Of a stretch of DNA of 64,000 nucleotides, positions 36,604 through 45,227 are shown one piece after another. Below the pieces are notes generated by a model. It saw nothing but the letters and a program-made list of their open reading frames with translations, was not told the DNA's origin and made no database searches. Within the stretch, counting starts at the first letter, position 1. Each line of letters starts with the position of its first letter. The position numbers and the translations under genes are program-made. The stretch is from Salinimicrobium marinum. Its GTDB lineage: Bacteria; Bacteroidota; Bacteroidia; Flavobacteriales; Flavobacteriaceae. The DNA is taken from the NCBI RefSeq assembly GCF_014651535.1, contig NZ_BMXB01000006.1, forward strand, positions 1 to 64,000. The letters run 5' to 3'.

Positions 36604-36806
36604 AGTTGTAGTTTTTCTGATGAATAGCAATTCATATACCAGTGAAAATCAGCAGACAAAATGTCTTTTCGAAATGATAATCTTCTGACTTTTTGACATC
36701 TATAAGGTACTGATTTTTGTATAAATTTATCGGGATTAAAACAATTTTAATATTTACAGCAGGAGTTTCCGCGCTATAAATCGTATTTTTATAAAAAACA
36801 ATAACT

Positions 36807-37205
36807 ATGGGATTTTTTGATAAATTTAAAAGTGAAAGAGATGTAGCAAAGGAGGAGATAAAGGAGGTGCCCTGGCATCTAATAACCGAATCTGAGCAAC
36901 TGAATGAGATAGAGAAGGAATCTGAAAAGAAAACAATCGCCATTTTCAAACATTCCACCACTTGCGGGATCAGTAAGATGGTGTTGAGAAATTTTGAATC
37001 TGAGTTCAGAACCGGGAAGGAAGAGGACAACCTTAAACTCTATTTTCTTGATCTTCGGGAATACAGAGGGGTTTCTAATGAAATTGCAGAAAGATTCAAT
37101 GTGCGACACGAAAGTCCGCAGTTGCTAGTCTTAAAAGAGCGAAAAGTAGTGCACCATTCCTCGCATCATTCCATCGAAGCACAAAAAGTGAAGGAACTAG
37201 CTTAA
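36807..37205 (+). CDS. ytxJ: Bacillithiol-system redox protein YtxJ
   Basis: Thioredoxin-fold protein of 132 residues with a single active-site cysteine in HSTTCGISK (about 50-58), the characteristic H-S-T-x-C-x-I-S pattern of YtxJ, followed by the cis-Pro segment ESPQLLVL. YtxJ is thought to remove bacillithiol from S-bacillithiolated proteins, so its presence implies that the organism makes bacillithiol. It is transcribed away from clpB from a separate A/T-rich promoter region; there is no bacillithiol biosynthesis gene in the window. Confidence 0.9.
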   Translation: MGFFDKFKSERDVAKEEIKEVPWHLITESEQLNEIEKESEKKTIAIFKHSTTCGISKMVLRNFESEFRTGKEEDNLKLYFLDLREYRGVSNEIAERFNVRHESPQLLVLKERKVVHHSSHHSIEAQKVKELA

Positions 37206-37348
37206 TACATTGATTTTTAGTTGCGAAAAGTCCCGGAGCGCTTTAAGACTTACTGTAAAATCCTGTTAAAAATTATATAAGCAGTTATTTATCCTTTTTT
37301 CAATTACTTATCTTAGGATGAAAGGAATGCTAATTCAAATTTAAAATT

Positions 37349-37507
37349 ATGGATCATAAAGAAACTGATAGAAGAGAAAACGGGAATAAACAAAAAGACA
37401 ACACCCGTGAAATGGATAATGACGCTAACCGCAAGAAGCAGCGGGAAGAGGATCAGGAGCGTTATGAGAAATTCAAGGAAGAAAAAAATCCGAAGAATAA
37501 TAAGTGA
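37349..37507 (+). CDS. Small highly charged 52-residue protein
   Basis: An uninterrupted frame from ATG (37349-37351) to TGA gives 52 residues, MDHKETDRRENGNKQKDNTR and so on, with roughly half Lys, Glu, Asp or Arg and no hydrophobic core, so probably intrinsically disordered or helical. It lies between ytxJ and a very clean terminator (37533-37560) whose position fits it as a transcribed gene. TATCTTAG about 38 bases upstream is a one-mismatch -7 box. The family is not recognised; its size and composition recall small stress proteins such as CsbD, whose gene is 3.5 kb away, but there is no sequence similarity. Confidence 0.6.
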   Translation: MDHKETDRRENGNKQKDNTREMDNDANRKKQREEDQERYEKFKEEKNPKNNK

Positions 37508-37532
37508 GGATTTTACTAAAAATATGATGCAC

Positions 37533-37560
37533 AAAAAAGCCACTTTCGAGTGGCTTTTTT
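37533..37560. terminator. Bidirectional terminator
   Basis: AAAAAAGCCACT (37533-37544) pairs perfectly with 37549-37560 over a TTCG loop. The A6 and T6 flanks make it work on both strands, serving the 52-residue gene and fahA. Confidence 0.92.
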
Positions 37561-37578
37561 ATGCATTTTTCTGATTTC

Positions 37579-38871
37579 TTATTTTTTCTTAGGTTGGAAA
37601 ACGGGAAGTAATTTTGTTTTTACCTCTCCAAATCCTATTCGGTACGCAGTATCTTTCTGGCAATATCCGCGCATGATCACAGTATCATTATCTTCAATAA
37701 ACTTACGTTCACTACCATCATTTAATTTTACAGGTTTCTCGCCTTTCCAGGAAAGCTCCAGCATACTTCCGTAAGAATCGGGAGTTGGTCCCGAAATAGT
37801 ACCAGATCCCATCATATCTCCTGAAAGAACAGGGCATCCATTGACGGTATGGTGAGCTAGCTGCTGACTCATATTCCAGTACATGTGTTTGAAATTTGAT
37901 TTTGAGATCACGGTTTCTTCTGAATTTTCGGGCTGTATAGCAACTTCAAGGTTAATATCAAAACTTTTCTTCCCTTTAGAACGCAGGTAGGGAAGAGGTT
38001 CTATTTCCGGTTTCGGACTTTCGGTCCTGTAAGGATCCAGAGCATCTAATGTAACGATCCATGGGGAAATAGAAGAAGCGAAATTCTTTGCCAGGAATGG
38101 TCCTAAAGGAACATATTCCCAGGTTTGAATATCACGTGCACTCCAGTCATTAAACAGTACCAGTCCAAAAATATAATCTTCTGCTTCTTCAATAGGGATT
38201 GGTTCTCCCAAATGATTGGCATCTGTAGTAATAAAAGCCATTTCCAGTTCAAAATCTACCCTTTTGGAAGGTCCGAAAACCGGTTCTTTTGCTCCCGGAG
38301 GCAGGGTTTGTCCTTTTGGGCGGTGCACAGGAATTTCACTAGGAATTATGGAAGAGCTTCTTCCGTGATAACCTACAGGAATGTGAAGCCAGTTGGGTAA
38401 CAACGCATTATCTGGATCCCGAAACATGGTTCCTACATTGGTAGCATGTTCTTTGCTAGAGTAAAAATCTGTATAATCACCTACCTGTACCGGCATTTGC
38501 ATTTCAATTTCGTCAAGTCCAAAAAGCACTACCGTACGATGATCTTCATTATCCCGAAGCTGAGAATTTTCAGCATCAAAAATTTCGGCAATCCTGTTTC
38601 TTACCAGGCGCCATGTTTTTTTTCCGTCAGAAATAAAATCGTTCAGGGTGTCTTGAAGAAAAATGTCGTCGGTTAGTGGAATTCCTTCAAAATAACCTAA
38701 CTGGTGTAATGCCCCCAGATCAATGGCAGTATTTCCTATTCTTGTTCCGATGGTAACGATATCGTCTCTGGTAAGAAAAACGCCAAACGGAATGTTCTGA
38801 ATAGGAAAGTCTGAATCATGGGGGACTTCCAGCCAGGTCTTTCTATCTGGATTATTTGCTGTAATTGGCAT
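37579..38871 (-). CDS. fahA: Fumarylacetoacetase
   Basis: Last step of tyrosine/homogentisate degradation, cleaving fumarylacetoacetate into fumarate and acetoacetate. The 430 residues are the size of eukaryote-like FAH, with an N-terminal SH3-like domain (about 1-120) and the FAA hydrolase domain. Visible are DYTDFYSSKEHATNVG (metal ligand D and catalytic H), FELEMAFIT (metal E ligands), LFNDWSARDIQ (metal D) and the GSGTISG end of the active site. Neighbouring genes are not tyrosine pathway genes. A TATATTTG box lies upstream (38910-38917, minus). Confidence 0.96.
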   Translation of the reverse strand: MPITANNPDRKTWLEVPHDSDFPIQNIPFGVFLTRDDIVTIGTRIGNTAIDLGALHQLGYFEGIPLTDDIFLQDTLNDFISDGKKTWRLVRNRIAEIFDAENSQLRDNEDHRTVVLFGLDEIEMQMPVQVGDYTDFYSSKEHATNVGTMFRDPDNALLPNWLHIPVGYHGRSSSIIPSEIPVHRPKGQTLPPGAKEPVFGPSKRVDFELEMAFITTDANHLGEPIPIEEAEDYIFGLVLFNDWSARDIQTWEYVPLGPFLAKNFASSISPWIVTLDALDPYRTESPKPEIEPLPYLRSKGKKSFDINLEVAIQPENSEETVISKSNFKHMYWNMSQQLAHHTVNGCPVLSGDMMGSGTISGPTPDSYGSMLELSWKGEKPVKLNDGSERKFIEDNDTVIMRGYCQKDTAYRIGFGEVKTKLLPVFQPKKK

Positions 38872-38909
38872 AATTGAAATGTTGGTAATTTGTTAAAATG
38901 AATTCGAAC

Positions 38910-38917
38910 CAAATATA
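38910..38917 (-). promoter_or_regulatory. Predicted -7 box of fahA
   Basis: The minus strand reads TATATTTG, an exact consensus match 39 bases before the fahA ATG. Confidence 0.5.
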
Positions 38918-38949
38918 TTATTTTCCCTGTAAGAACCGAATGTATTTGC

Positions 38950-38957
38950 TATTTTTG
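38950..38957 (+). promoter_or_regulatory. Predicted -7 box of glyA
   Basis: TATTTTTG matches TAnnTTTG, 26 bases before the glyA ATG; divergent from the fahA box 33 bases away. Confidence 0.45.
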
Positions 38958-38983
38958 AGGAATATTTAACGAAAAAAAATCTT

Positions 38984-40258
38984 ATGCAACGGGATAAACA
39001 AATTTTTGATCTAATCGAAGCTGAAAAAGAGAGGCAACTAAATGGCTTAGAGTTAATTGCGAGTGAAAATTTCGTAAGTGAGCAGGTGCTGGAAGCAGCA
39101 GGATCTGTGCTTACTAATAAATATGCCGAAGGCTATCCGGGCAAACGCTATTACGGAGGTTGTGATGTGGTTGACCAGGTGGAACAACTGGCTATTGACC
39201 GGGCAAAAGAACTTTTTGGAGCCGAATATGCAAACGTGCAGCCACATTCAGGTTCGCAGGCCAATACCGCTGTTTATCACGCTTGTTTAACGCCGGGAGA
39301 TAAAATCCTCGGATTTGACCTTTCTCATGGCGGACATTTAACCCACGGTTCTCCGGTTAATTTCTCCGGAAAATTATACGATCCTGTGTTTTATGGAGTG
39401 GAAAAAGAAAGCGGCCTTATCGATTATGATGCCATGGAAAAAGTGGCTGTGGAAGAAAAGCCGAAAATGATCATAGCCGGGGCTTCTGCTTATTCACAAG
39501 AATTTGATTATAAAAGAATGCGTGAAATAGCCGACAAAGTGGGTGCTATTTTGATGGCAGATATTTCTCACCCTGCAGGATTGATCGCCAAAGGACTTTT
39601 AGGAGATCCAATTCCGCATTGTCATATTGTTACGACTACTACTCATAAAACCTTAAGAGGTCCAAGAGGCGGACTTATCCTTATGGGGAAAGACTTTGAT
39701 AATCCATTTGGACAAAAACTCAAGAACGGAAATCTGAAGAAAATGTCTTCATTGCTGGATAGCGGAGTGTTCCCAGGAAATCAGGGTGGGCCATTGGAGC
39801 ACATCATTGCGGCAAAAGCAGTGGCTTTTGGTGAAGCTCTTACAGATGAATTCCTGCACTATACGGTACAGGTGAAAAAAAATGCAAAAGCAATGGCCGC
39901 TGCATTTCTGAAAAAGGATTATCACGTTATTTCCGGCGGAACAGATAACCATATGATGTTGATCGATCTTCGGAATAAAAATATCTCCGGAAAAGAAGCT
40001 GAAGAGGCGTTGGGAAAAGCAGATATCACTGTAAACAAGAACATGGTGCCGTTTGATGATAAATCTCCGTTTGTAACCTCGGGAATCAGGATCGGGACTC
40101 CGGCTGTTACTACCCGCGGACTTGTAGAAAGTGATATGGCTAAAATCGTTGAGCTTATGGACAGAGCAATCACCAATGCTGAAAATGAAGAAGAACTGGA
40201 AGCAGTTAAAAAAGAAGTGATTTCCATGATGAAAGAAAGGCCGCTTTTTAATGCTTAA
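38984..40258 (+). CDS. glyA: Serine hydroxymethyltransferase
   Basis: PLP enzyme that interconverts serine and glycine, charging tetrahydrofolate with a one-carbon unit. The 424 residues include [16 protein letters not shown] (45-60), the SGSQAN phosphate-binding loop (89-94), the DISHPAGL block, and the PLP lysine K222 in [14 protein letters not shown]. The C-terminus matches bacterial SHMT length. It ends upstream of a GACTGTCT-type hairpin terminator and is divergent from fahA. Confidence 0.97.
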   Translation: MQRDKQIFDLIEAEKERQLNGLELIASENFVSEQVLEAAGSVLTNKYAEGYPGKRYYGGCDVVDQVEQLAIDRAKELFGAEYANVQPHSGSQANTAVYHACLTPGDKILGFDLSHGGHLTHGSPVNFSGKLYDPVFYGVEKESGLIDYDAMEKVAVEEKPKMIIAGASAYSQEFDYKRMREIADKVGAILMADISHPAGLIAKGLLGDPIPHCHIVTTTTHKTLRGPRGGLILMGKDFDNPFGQKLKNGNLKKMSSLLDSGVFPGNQGGPLEHIIAAKAVAFGEALTDEFLHYTVQVKKNAKAMAAAFLKKDYHVISGGTDNHMMLIDLRNKNISGKEAEEALGKADITVNKNMVPFDDKSPFVTSGIRIGTPAVTTRGLVESDMAKIVELMDRAITNAENEEELEAVKKEVISMMKERPLFNA

Positions 40259-40310
40259 TTTCAGATTTTAGATATAGGAAAATGTAAATTGAAATTTTCC
40301 TTAAAGTAAT

Positions 40311-40346
40311 AAAGACTGTCTGAATAGAGCTTTTTAGACAGTCTTT
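40311..40346 (+). terminator. glyA terminator of the GACTGTCT hairpin type
   Basis: AAAGACTGTCT (40311-40321) pairs with AGACAGTCTTT (40336-40346), followed by a long T run. The stem sequence resembles the ends of the elements at 7671-7875 and 48479-48601. Confidence 0.9.
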
Positions 40347-40389
40347 TTTTTTGTTTTAAATGCTGCCTAAAGATTCTTGGGGGGCGATG

Positions 40390-41928
40390 CTATTCCCCTT
40401 CATTATCTTCACTTTCTTCTGAAGGTGTCCATTCGTAAGCCCCAATGTCTGGCTGAAGAGCTCGGTTAACCTTAAGGATATCCCGCGGAACTTCCAGGGC
40501 CGTTGCAGGATTCCCCATATTTCTTGCCGGCGATTCTTCTGAAAGCTGCAGATCATTCTGAGCCGGATTCCGGAAAAGCGGATCCTCATAGAAAATGACA
40601 TTATCGAATTCGGCAAGATCTGAGAAAACAGCAGCACCAGATCTCAGGAGGCAGTGATCAAAGCTTAAACTAGCTTCGGGCGCTTCCTGGAGATTAATCA
40701 GCAGTTCCTGAGTTTGATTTCCATAAATAATACAGTTCGAAAAATGTGCTTTTAGGGATTCTTTATAAGAGGTTTGTTCTGGTGTCTGCCAGGCGTTGGA
40801 AATGTAAACTGCAGGATAATTCCGGTAGCCGTTGTTCCAGTAGTTGGCAAAAGTGGAATGTTTAAAGCGGTAACTTCCTCCCAAAGCCAGGTGTAAAGAA
40901 GCCTGTCCGCTGTTGTTGATCACCAGGTTTTCACCCACAATGTTCGCATTTCTGGCAAGGATTCCGCTGGTGGAAGAATTGTAGATTTGAGTGTTAGCAA
41001 TAAGTAGAGGAGAGGAAGGTTCTTCGTCTTTGTTATCTAATAATAGTCCTACCGTAGCATTTCTAATGATGGTGTGGTTCAAAAAGCTGTTTCCGCCTGC
41101 TTCTCGAAACCAGATCGTGCCCCACTGGCCCGGAATATTATTAAACTCAGGCTGCAGGCGGTCACCTTCAAAAATGATTTGTTTTTCCGTAGTACCTGGA
41201 TCTGTGTTGGCTTCGCCTTTTGCCTGTATAGCGGCTCCTTCAGAAATAATGATTCCGCTGTTAGCGTGAAAATGAATTCTTGCACCGGCTTCGATCTCCA
41301 AAACTTTATTGGGTGGTACCGCAGCATATCCGTAGATCACATAAGGTTTTTCATGGGTGAACCGGAGTTCTTCGTCTTCAAGGAAAAAGCCCTGGATGCT
41401 GACTTCTTCTCCGGCAGGATCTCTTCCTAAATCAATAGTCTCAATAATTCCTTCTGAATCCTTTGTTGGGTAAAGGAAAACAGCATCTTTAACCAGGGTG
41501 ATAAGAGGAATCTTTTGCTGGTGCACTTCCGAAGAAAATTCAATGGCATCTGAATATAAAAACTGATTTTCAGCAGTATTTAATTCCTGAAAATCCACCG
41601 TGGTTTCAATAAAAACATAGAGGCTGTCCTTCGCGAGGATCTCAATATCTTCAAAAGATTTTCCGGACAAGCCATCTACATTCAACCGATAGCCGGAGGT
41701 TTCCCCCAGGCTCAACCGGATTTTCGGGATCAAAAGATCTTCATTAGTGCGGTTATACACCTTTAGGCTGTAAGTCGCAGAACCAATATTTGAAAATACG
41801 GTATCGAGGTAAACGGTGTCTTTAGAGAATTCAAGATTTCCGGAGCTTTCAATAGTTTCGAAATCAGATCTGCAGGAACTCCACAGTACCGGGATCAAAA
41901 AAAGCCACAGGAGACCCCGCCATTTCAT
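40390..41928 (-). CDS. Lipoprotein with right-handed beta-helix region
   Basis: Exported lipoprotein of 512 residues with signal and lipobox LWSSC (lipidated Cys about 19). The first third is beta-sandwich-like (DTVFSNIGSATYSLKVYNRT resembles a DUF1573-type strand). From about 210 a parallel beta-helix follows: repeats with asparagine-rich turns such as NSFLNHTIIRNATVGLLLDN, VINNSGQASLHLALGGSYRF and HFSNCIIYGNQ. The C-terminus DIGAYEW is common at the end of such choice-of-anchor or beta-helix proteins. It may bind polysaccharide at the surface. It overlaps the thioesterase stop by 4 bases. Confidence 0.8.
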   Translation of the reverse strand: MKWRGLLWLFLIPVLWSSCRSDFETIESSGNLEFSKDTVYLDTVFSNIGSATYSLKVYNRTNEDLLIPKIRLSLGETSGYRLNVDGLSGKSFEDIEILAKDSLYVFIETTVDFQELNTAENQFLYSDAIEFSSEVHQQKIPLITLVKDAVFLYPTKDSEGIIETIDLGRDPAGEEVSIQGFFLEDEELRFTHEKPYVIYGYAAVPPNKVLEIEAGARIHFHANSGIIISEGAAIQAKGEANTDPGTTEKQIIFEGDRLQPEFNNIPGQWGTIWFREAGGNSFLNHTIIRNATVGLLLDNKDEEPSSPLLIANTQIYNSSTSGILARNANIVGENLVINNSGQASLHLALGGSYRFKHSTFANYWNNGYRNYPAVYISNAWQTPEQTSYKESLKAHFSNCIIYGNQTQELLINLQEAPEASLSFDHCLLRSGAAVFSDLAEFDNVIFYEDPLFRNPAQNDLQLSEESPARNMGNPATALEVPRDILKVNRALQPDIGAYEWTPSEESEDNEGE

Positions 41929-42341
41929 TGTTTGTGAAAGACGTTGCTGAGTTCTTCAGTTATTTTGGTAGGTTTTTTCGTGCTGGTATCTAACAGGCAC
42001 CAGTTGGATTTTGCGGCCACCAAAACTTCGCCCGATTCGGCATTTTTTATGTTCACAAATCTTTCGGAAGTTACAAACGTGGTGTCACCTACAAAGGTTT
42101 CGATCGAAAGTTCATCTCCCAGAAAAGCCTGTTTTTTGTAGTCGATCTCATGTCGAATCACTACCCAGAAAAACTCTTTTTTTAGCTTTTCGGTGGCACG
42201 CACTTCCCAGTGTTCTTTTGCGATATCCTGTATCCATTGTACGTAACGTACATTGTTTACGTGTTCAAATTCATCCAGGTCATCTTTAGAAACTGTCCTT
42301 TTATGGCTATATGTTTCTGCGGGGATATTTTTCTTTTTCAT
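41925..42341 (-). CDS. Hotdog-fold acyl-CoA thioesterase (YbgC/FadM-like)
   Basis: Single hotdog domain of 138 residues. The first half reads DLDEFEHVNNVRYVQWIQDIAKEHW, the D-x(2-6)-HVNN-x-x-Y pattern of 4-hydroxybenzoyl-CoA thioesterase/FadM-type enzymes, with catalytic Asp near 21-22. It is predicted to hydrolyse acyl-CoA in the cytoplasm; acyl specificity is unknown. It is in the middle of a three-gene unit with 4-base overlaps on both sides (glutaminyl cyclase upstream, beta-helix lipoprotein downstream), although its partners are exported lipoproteins. Confidence 0.88.
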   Translation of the reverse strand: MKKKNIPAETYSHKRTVSKDDLDEFEHVNNVRYVQWIQDIAKEHWEVRATEKLKKEFFWVVIRHEIDYKKQAFLGDELSIETFVGDTTFVTSERFVNIKNAESGEVLVAAKSNWCLLDTSTKKPTKITEELSNVFHKQ

Positions 42342-43405
42342 CTTTTTACAATTTCAACCTCAAATAATTTGTCCCAGTTTTTTCCGGTAACATAGATTTT
42401 GTTGGTGTTTTGGTTATAGGCGATCCCATTGAGAACGTCATTTACAGGATCAAGATCATCCACGTTTGTGAGGTTGTCCCGTAAGCCTTTGAAATTAATA
42501 AGACCCTCGATCGCTCCGTTTTCCGGATTTATAATAGCTACCCCATCTTTTTGATAGGTGTTGGCATAGATTTTTCCGTTGATATATTCCAGTTCATTTA
42601 ACTGCGTGGAGATCGTCCTGTGGGTAACAGTTTGTATGAAATCCTCTTCCCGAAGCGTTTCAGGATTCAGGATCCAGATCTTTTCTGTACCGTCACTTTT
42701 ATAAAGTTTTTCCCCGTCATTGGCCAGTCCCCAGCCTTCTTTACTCTGATTGTAAGCAAAACTTCCTGTTTTTTCCAGGGTATTGGCATCATAGATAAAA
42801 CCTTCTCCTTCTTTCCAGGTCAGTTGATAGATTTTTCCGTCAAGTATGGTCAGTCCTTCCGCAAAATACGATCTGTCCAGCTCTTTTGAGTCCAGGATAT
42901 TTCCGGTTTGCAGGTCTACTTTCCGGAGAGAGGAATTTCCGTATTGTCCCGTGCTTTCGTATAAAGTGTCGTTGTGGAATTCCAGCCCCTGAGTATACGC
43001 ATCGGGTGAATGGGGATAGGTCGCAATGATGCGGTAAGTGTAGGAAGAAGGGGGTTCATTGTTGTAAAGTGTAAATTCCTCCTGAATTTCTTCCTGTTCT
43101 CCTTCGGAATATACGCTGGCAGTAAGATTCCATTTCCCCAGTTTTTCATTCTGGAACGTGTGGTTAAAAGTTTCTTCGGAAGAAGCTTTTTGGAGACGTT
43201 TCCCCTGAAGGTAATAAATAACCGAATCTACTGTGCGTTCTTTTTTGTTTTCAAAGTTCACCTGAATGGCATCTCCAAGCTGAAATTCGCGGTTTTGACT
43301 GTTAAAATTCAGACTAAAATCGGAAGTTTTTTCACCTGATTTATCTCCGCAGGAGAAGAGGGCGGTTCCTAAAAAGAACAACAACAGGCAGTTGTGTATT
43401 TTCAT
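42338..43405 (-). CDS. Glutaminyl-peptide cyclotransferase (plant-type), lipoprotein
   Basis: Five-bladed beta-propeller of the plant/bacterial glutamine cyclotransferase family that converts N-terminal glutamine of peptides to pyroglutamate. The 355 residues start with a signal and lipobox LFSC (Cys about 19), then an Ig-like linker (about 30-120) and the propeller (about 125-355), with YPHSPDAYTQGLEF, YESTGQYGNSSLRKVDL, FAEGLTILDGKIYQLTW and NELEYINGKIYANTY, the family's blade motifs. Exported proteins of T9SS organisms often carry N-terminal pyroglutamate after signal cleavage, which gives a plausible role. It is the first gene of a three-gene overlapping operon. Confidence 0.92.
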   Translation of the reverse strand: MKIHNCLLLFFLGTALFSCGDKSGEKTSDFSLNFNSQNREFQLGDAIQVNFENKKERTVDSVIYYLQGKRLQKASSEETFNHTFQNEKLGKWNLTASVYSEGEQEEIQEEFTLYNNEPPSSYTYRIIATYPHSPDAYTQGLEFHNDTLYESTGQYGNSSLRKVDLQTGNILDSKELDRSYFAEGLTILDGKIYQLTWKEGEGFIYDANTLEKTGSFAYNQSKEGWGLANDGEKLYKSDGTEKIWILNPETLREEDFIQTVTHRTISTQLNELEYINGKIYANTYQKDGVAIINPENGAIEGLINFKGLRDNLTNVDDLDPVNDVLNGIAYNQNTNKIYVTGKNWDKLFEVEIVKR

Positions 43406-43459
43406 TTTTTATATCAATTTCTAAGCAAGATAAATTATTTAATTCGGTTTAAAAAATAC

Positions 43460-43489
43460 TTGCAAAAAGTATGAAAGGTTGTATATTTG
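43460..43489 (+). promoter_or_regulatory. Promoter of the SRP RNA gene
   Basis: TTG at 43460-43462, a 19-base spacer, and TATATTTG at 43482-43489 form a full match to the Bacteroidota sigma promoter (-33 TTG, -7 TAnnTTTG). The RNA should start about 5 bases downstream, which is where the SRP RNA begins. Confidence 0.85.
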
Positions 43490-43493
43490 CACC

Positions 43494-43587
43494 GGCAAGT
43501 CCCACACAACCAGCTCCTGCTGAATCCCCCAGGGCGGGAACGCAGCAAGGGTAAGTGGTCGTAGCGGTGTGATGTGGGTCGCTTGCC
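43494..43587 (+). ncRNA. ffs: Signal recognition particle RNA (small, 4.5S type)
   Basis: About 94 nucleotides folding as a single hairpin. The 5' arm GGCAAGTCCCACAC pairs with GTGTGATGTGGGTCGCTTGCC, and the apical part contains the conserved SRP core: CAGGGCGGGAACGCAGCAAGGGTAAG, with GGAACGCAGCAAGG being the invariant tetraloop region and the CCAGGGCGG/GCAGCAAGG internal loop that binds Ffh. It directs co-translational export with Ffh/FtsY. It has its own promoter; the T-rich end CATTTTTTGTTT acts as terminator. An SDR gene follows 46 bases later. Confidence 0.94.
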
Positions 43588-43632
43588 ATTTTTTGTTTCC
43601 GGTATCTAAATTTAATCGCATCTTTGCAGGAT

Positions 43633-44451
43633 ATGGAAAAACAAACTGCTGCAAAAGTAGTACTCATCACAGGCGCTTCTTCCGGCATTGGAAAAGCTAT
43701 CGCAGAACACCTTCTCACAAAAAATTTTAGGGTATTTGGTACCAGTAGAAATCCGGCGAAACAATCAGACAGTAAATTTCCGCTGGTTGCACTGGATGTT
43801 ACCAAAAAAGACACTATTACAACAGCTGTTTCAAAAGTAATTTCAGAAGCAGGCAAAATTGATATTCTTATTAATAATGCCGGCGTGGGAATTACAGGCC
43901 CTATTGAGGAAACTCCCGATGAAGAGATCAAAAAAGCGTTTGATACCAACTATTTCGGACCTCTCAATGTCATCAAAGCTGTTCTGCCGGAAATGCGAAA
44001 AAACAACGGTGGACTCATCATTAACATCACCTCTATTGCCGGTTACATGGGGCTTCCTTACCGCGGAATTTATTCCGCTTCTAAAGGTGCGCTCGAATTA
44101 ACTACCGAAGCTTTTAGAATGGAACTGAGAGATTTCAATATTCACATGACCAATGTGGCTCCGGGCGATTTCGCCACCAATATAGCCGCCGGTAGATATC
44201 ACGCACCGGTTTTAGAAGACAGTCCTTATAAAAGACCTTATGGGAATACGCTTAAATTAATGAACCAGCATGTGGATGAAGGGGAGAGCCCTACCATAAT
44301 GGCAGAGGCTATTTATCGCATTATTATTACAAAACAACCCAGGGGGCATTATAAAGTAGGAGACGCAATGCAGAAATTTTCTATTGCGCTTAAACGAATT
44401 CTGCCCGATAAAATGTATGAGAGATTACTTCTTAAACATTATAAATTGTAG
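43633..44451 (+). CDS. SDR family oxidoreductase
   Basis: Classical short-chain dehydrogenase/reductase, 272 residues from the ATG at 43633 (a TTG frame 3 codons upstream is less likely). The cofactor motif TGASSGIGKAIAE lies near 14-26, NNAGVGITG near 85-93, the catalytic serine in ITSIAGYMG and Y-x3-K in GIYSASKGALE (about 155-165). The DVT acid after the second beta strand suggests NADP or NAD binding that cannot be distinguished here. The C-terminal region (about 225-272) is longer than the core SDR fold. Substrate unknown. A CATCTTTG near-consensus box precedes it. Confidence 0.9.
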   Translation: MEKQTAAKVVLITGASSGIGKAIAEHLLTKNFRVFGTSRNPAKQSDSKFPLVALDVTKKDTITTAVSKVISEAGKIDILINNAGVGITGPIEETPDEEIKKAFDTNYFGPLNVIKAVLPEMRKNNGGLIINITSIAGYMGLPYRGIYSASKGALELTTEAFRMELRDFNIHMTNVAPGDFATNIAAGRYHAPVLEDSPYKRPYGNTLKLMNQHVDEGESPTIMAEAIYRIIITKQPRGHYKVGDAMQKFSIALKRILPDKMYERLLLKHYKL

Positions 44452-44456
44452 ATTTG
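44449..44456 (+). promoter_or_regulatory. Predicted -7 box of the transaldolase-like gene
   Basis: TAGATTTG matches TAnnTTTG, overlapping the last codons of the SDR gene and 60 bases before the ATG at 44517. Confidence 0.4.
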
Positions 44457-44516
44457 CAGAAATGGAATCAAATCTTATTAAAGGGTTCTCTTTTAAACAA
44501 CTAAAACTATATAAAT

Positions 44517-45173
44517 ATGAAATTTTTTATTGATACTGCAAACCTTGAGCAAATTAGAGAAGCTCAGGAATTAGGTGTTCTTGATGGGGTGACTACCAAT
44601 CCATCTTTAATGGCAAAAGAAGGAATTACAGGAAAAGAGAACATCCTGGAGCATTATAAAAAGATTTGTGAGATCGTAACCGGTGATGTAAGTGCAGAGG
44701 TTATTGCCACCACTTTTGATGAAATAGTAAAAGAAGGGGAGGAGCTTGCGAAACTTCACGACCAGATTATTGTGAAAGTTCCAATGATCAAAGAAGGTAT
44801 TAAGGCAATTAAATATTTTAGCGATAAAGGGATTAAAACCAACTGTACATTAGTATTCTCTGCGGGACAGGCATTATTGGCTGCAAAAGCCGGTGCGACC
44901 TATGTATCTCCTTTCCTTGGAAGACTTGATGATATTTCTACAGACGGACTTAACCTTATTGCTGAAATAAGACTGATCTATGATAACTATGGTTTTGAAA
45001 CCGAGATTCTTGCGGCTTCTATAAGACACACTATGCACGTAATTGACTGTGCTAAGATTGGTGCAGATGTGATGACCGGTCCTTTATCTTCTATTACAGG
45101 ATTGCTTAATCACCCGTTAACCGATATTGGTCTTGAAAAATTCCTTTCAGATCACCAGAAAGGAAACAATTAG
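44517..45173 (+). CDS. Transaldolase / fructose-6-phosphate aldolase family enzyme
   Basis: Small class I aldolase, 218 residues, of the TalC/FSA subfamily. The Schiff-base lysine is K87 (IIVKVPM). The active-site segment [11 protein letters not shown] has Phe133 with the GRLDD sequence seen in true small transaldolases, whereas E. coli FSA has Tyr at this position. It is therefore likelier to be a transaldolase of the non-oxidative pentose phosphate pathway than a fructose-6-phosphate aldolase, although it would often be labelled fsa by name transfer. It has its own promoter box and terminator. Confidence 0.9.
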   Translation: MKFFIDTANLEQIREAQELGVLDGVTTNPSLMAKEGITGKENILEHYKKICEIVTGDVSAEVIATTFDEIVKEGEELAKLHDQIIVKVPMIKEGIKAIKYFSDKGIKTNCTLVFSAGQALLAAKAGATYVSPFLGRLDDISTDGLNLIAEIRLIYDNYGFETEILAASIRHTMHVIDCAKIGADVMTGPLSSITGLLNHPLTDIGLEKFLSDHQKGNN

Positions 45174-45198
45174 TTTCTACTTATAAAAGTTAAGGAAG

Positions 45199-45226
45199 AA
45201 AACCCGGAAGTAAAATTTCGGGTTTT
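45199..45226. terminator. Terminator after the transaldolase-like gene
   Basis: AAAACCCG (45199-45206) pairs with CGGGTTTT (45219-45226) over a 12-base loop, followed by a T run; it lies at the convergent end of the next minus-strand gene. Confidence 0.7.
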
Positions 45227-45227
45227 T

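Noticed and set aside
36632-37030. Minus-strand 132-codon frame overlapping ytxJ
   Set aside because: Mostly antisense to ytxJ, which is a well-supported gene; the remainder is low-complexity sequence.
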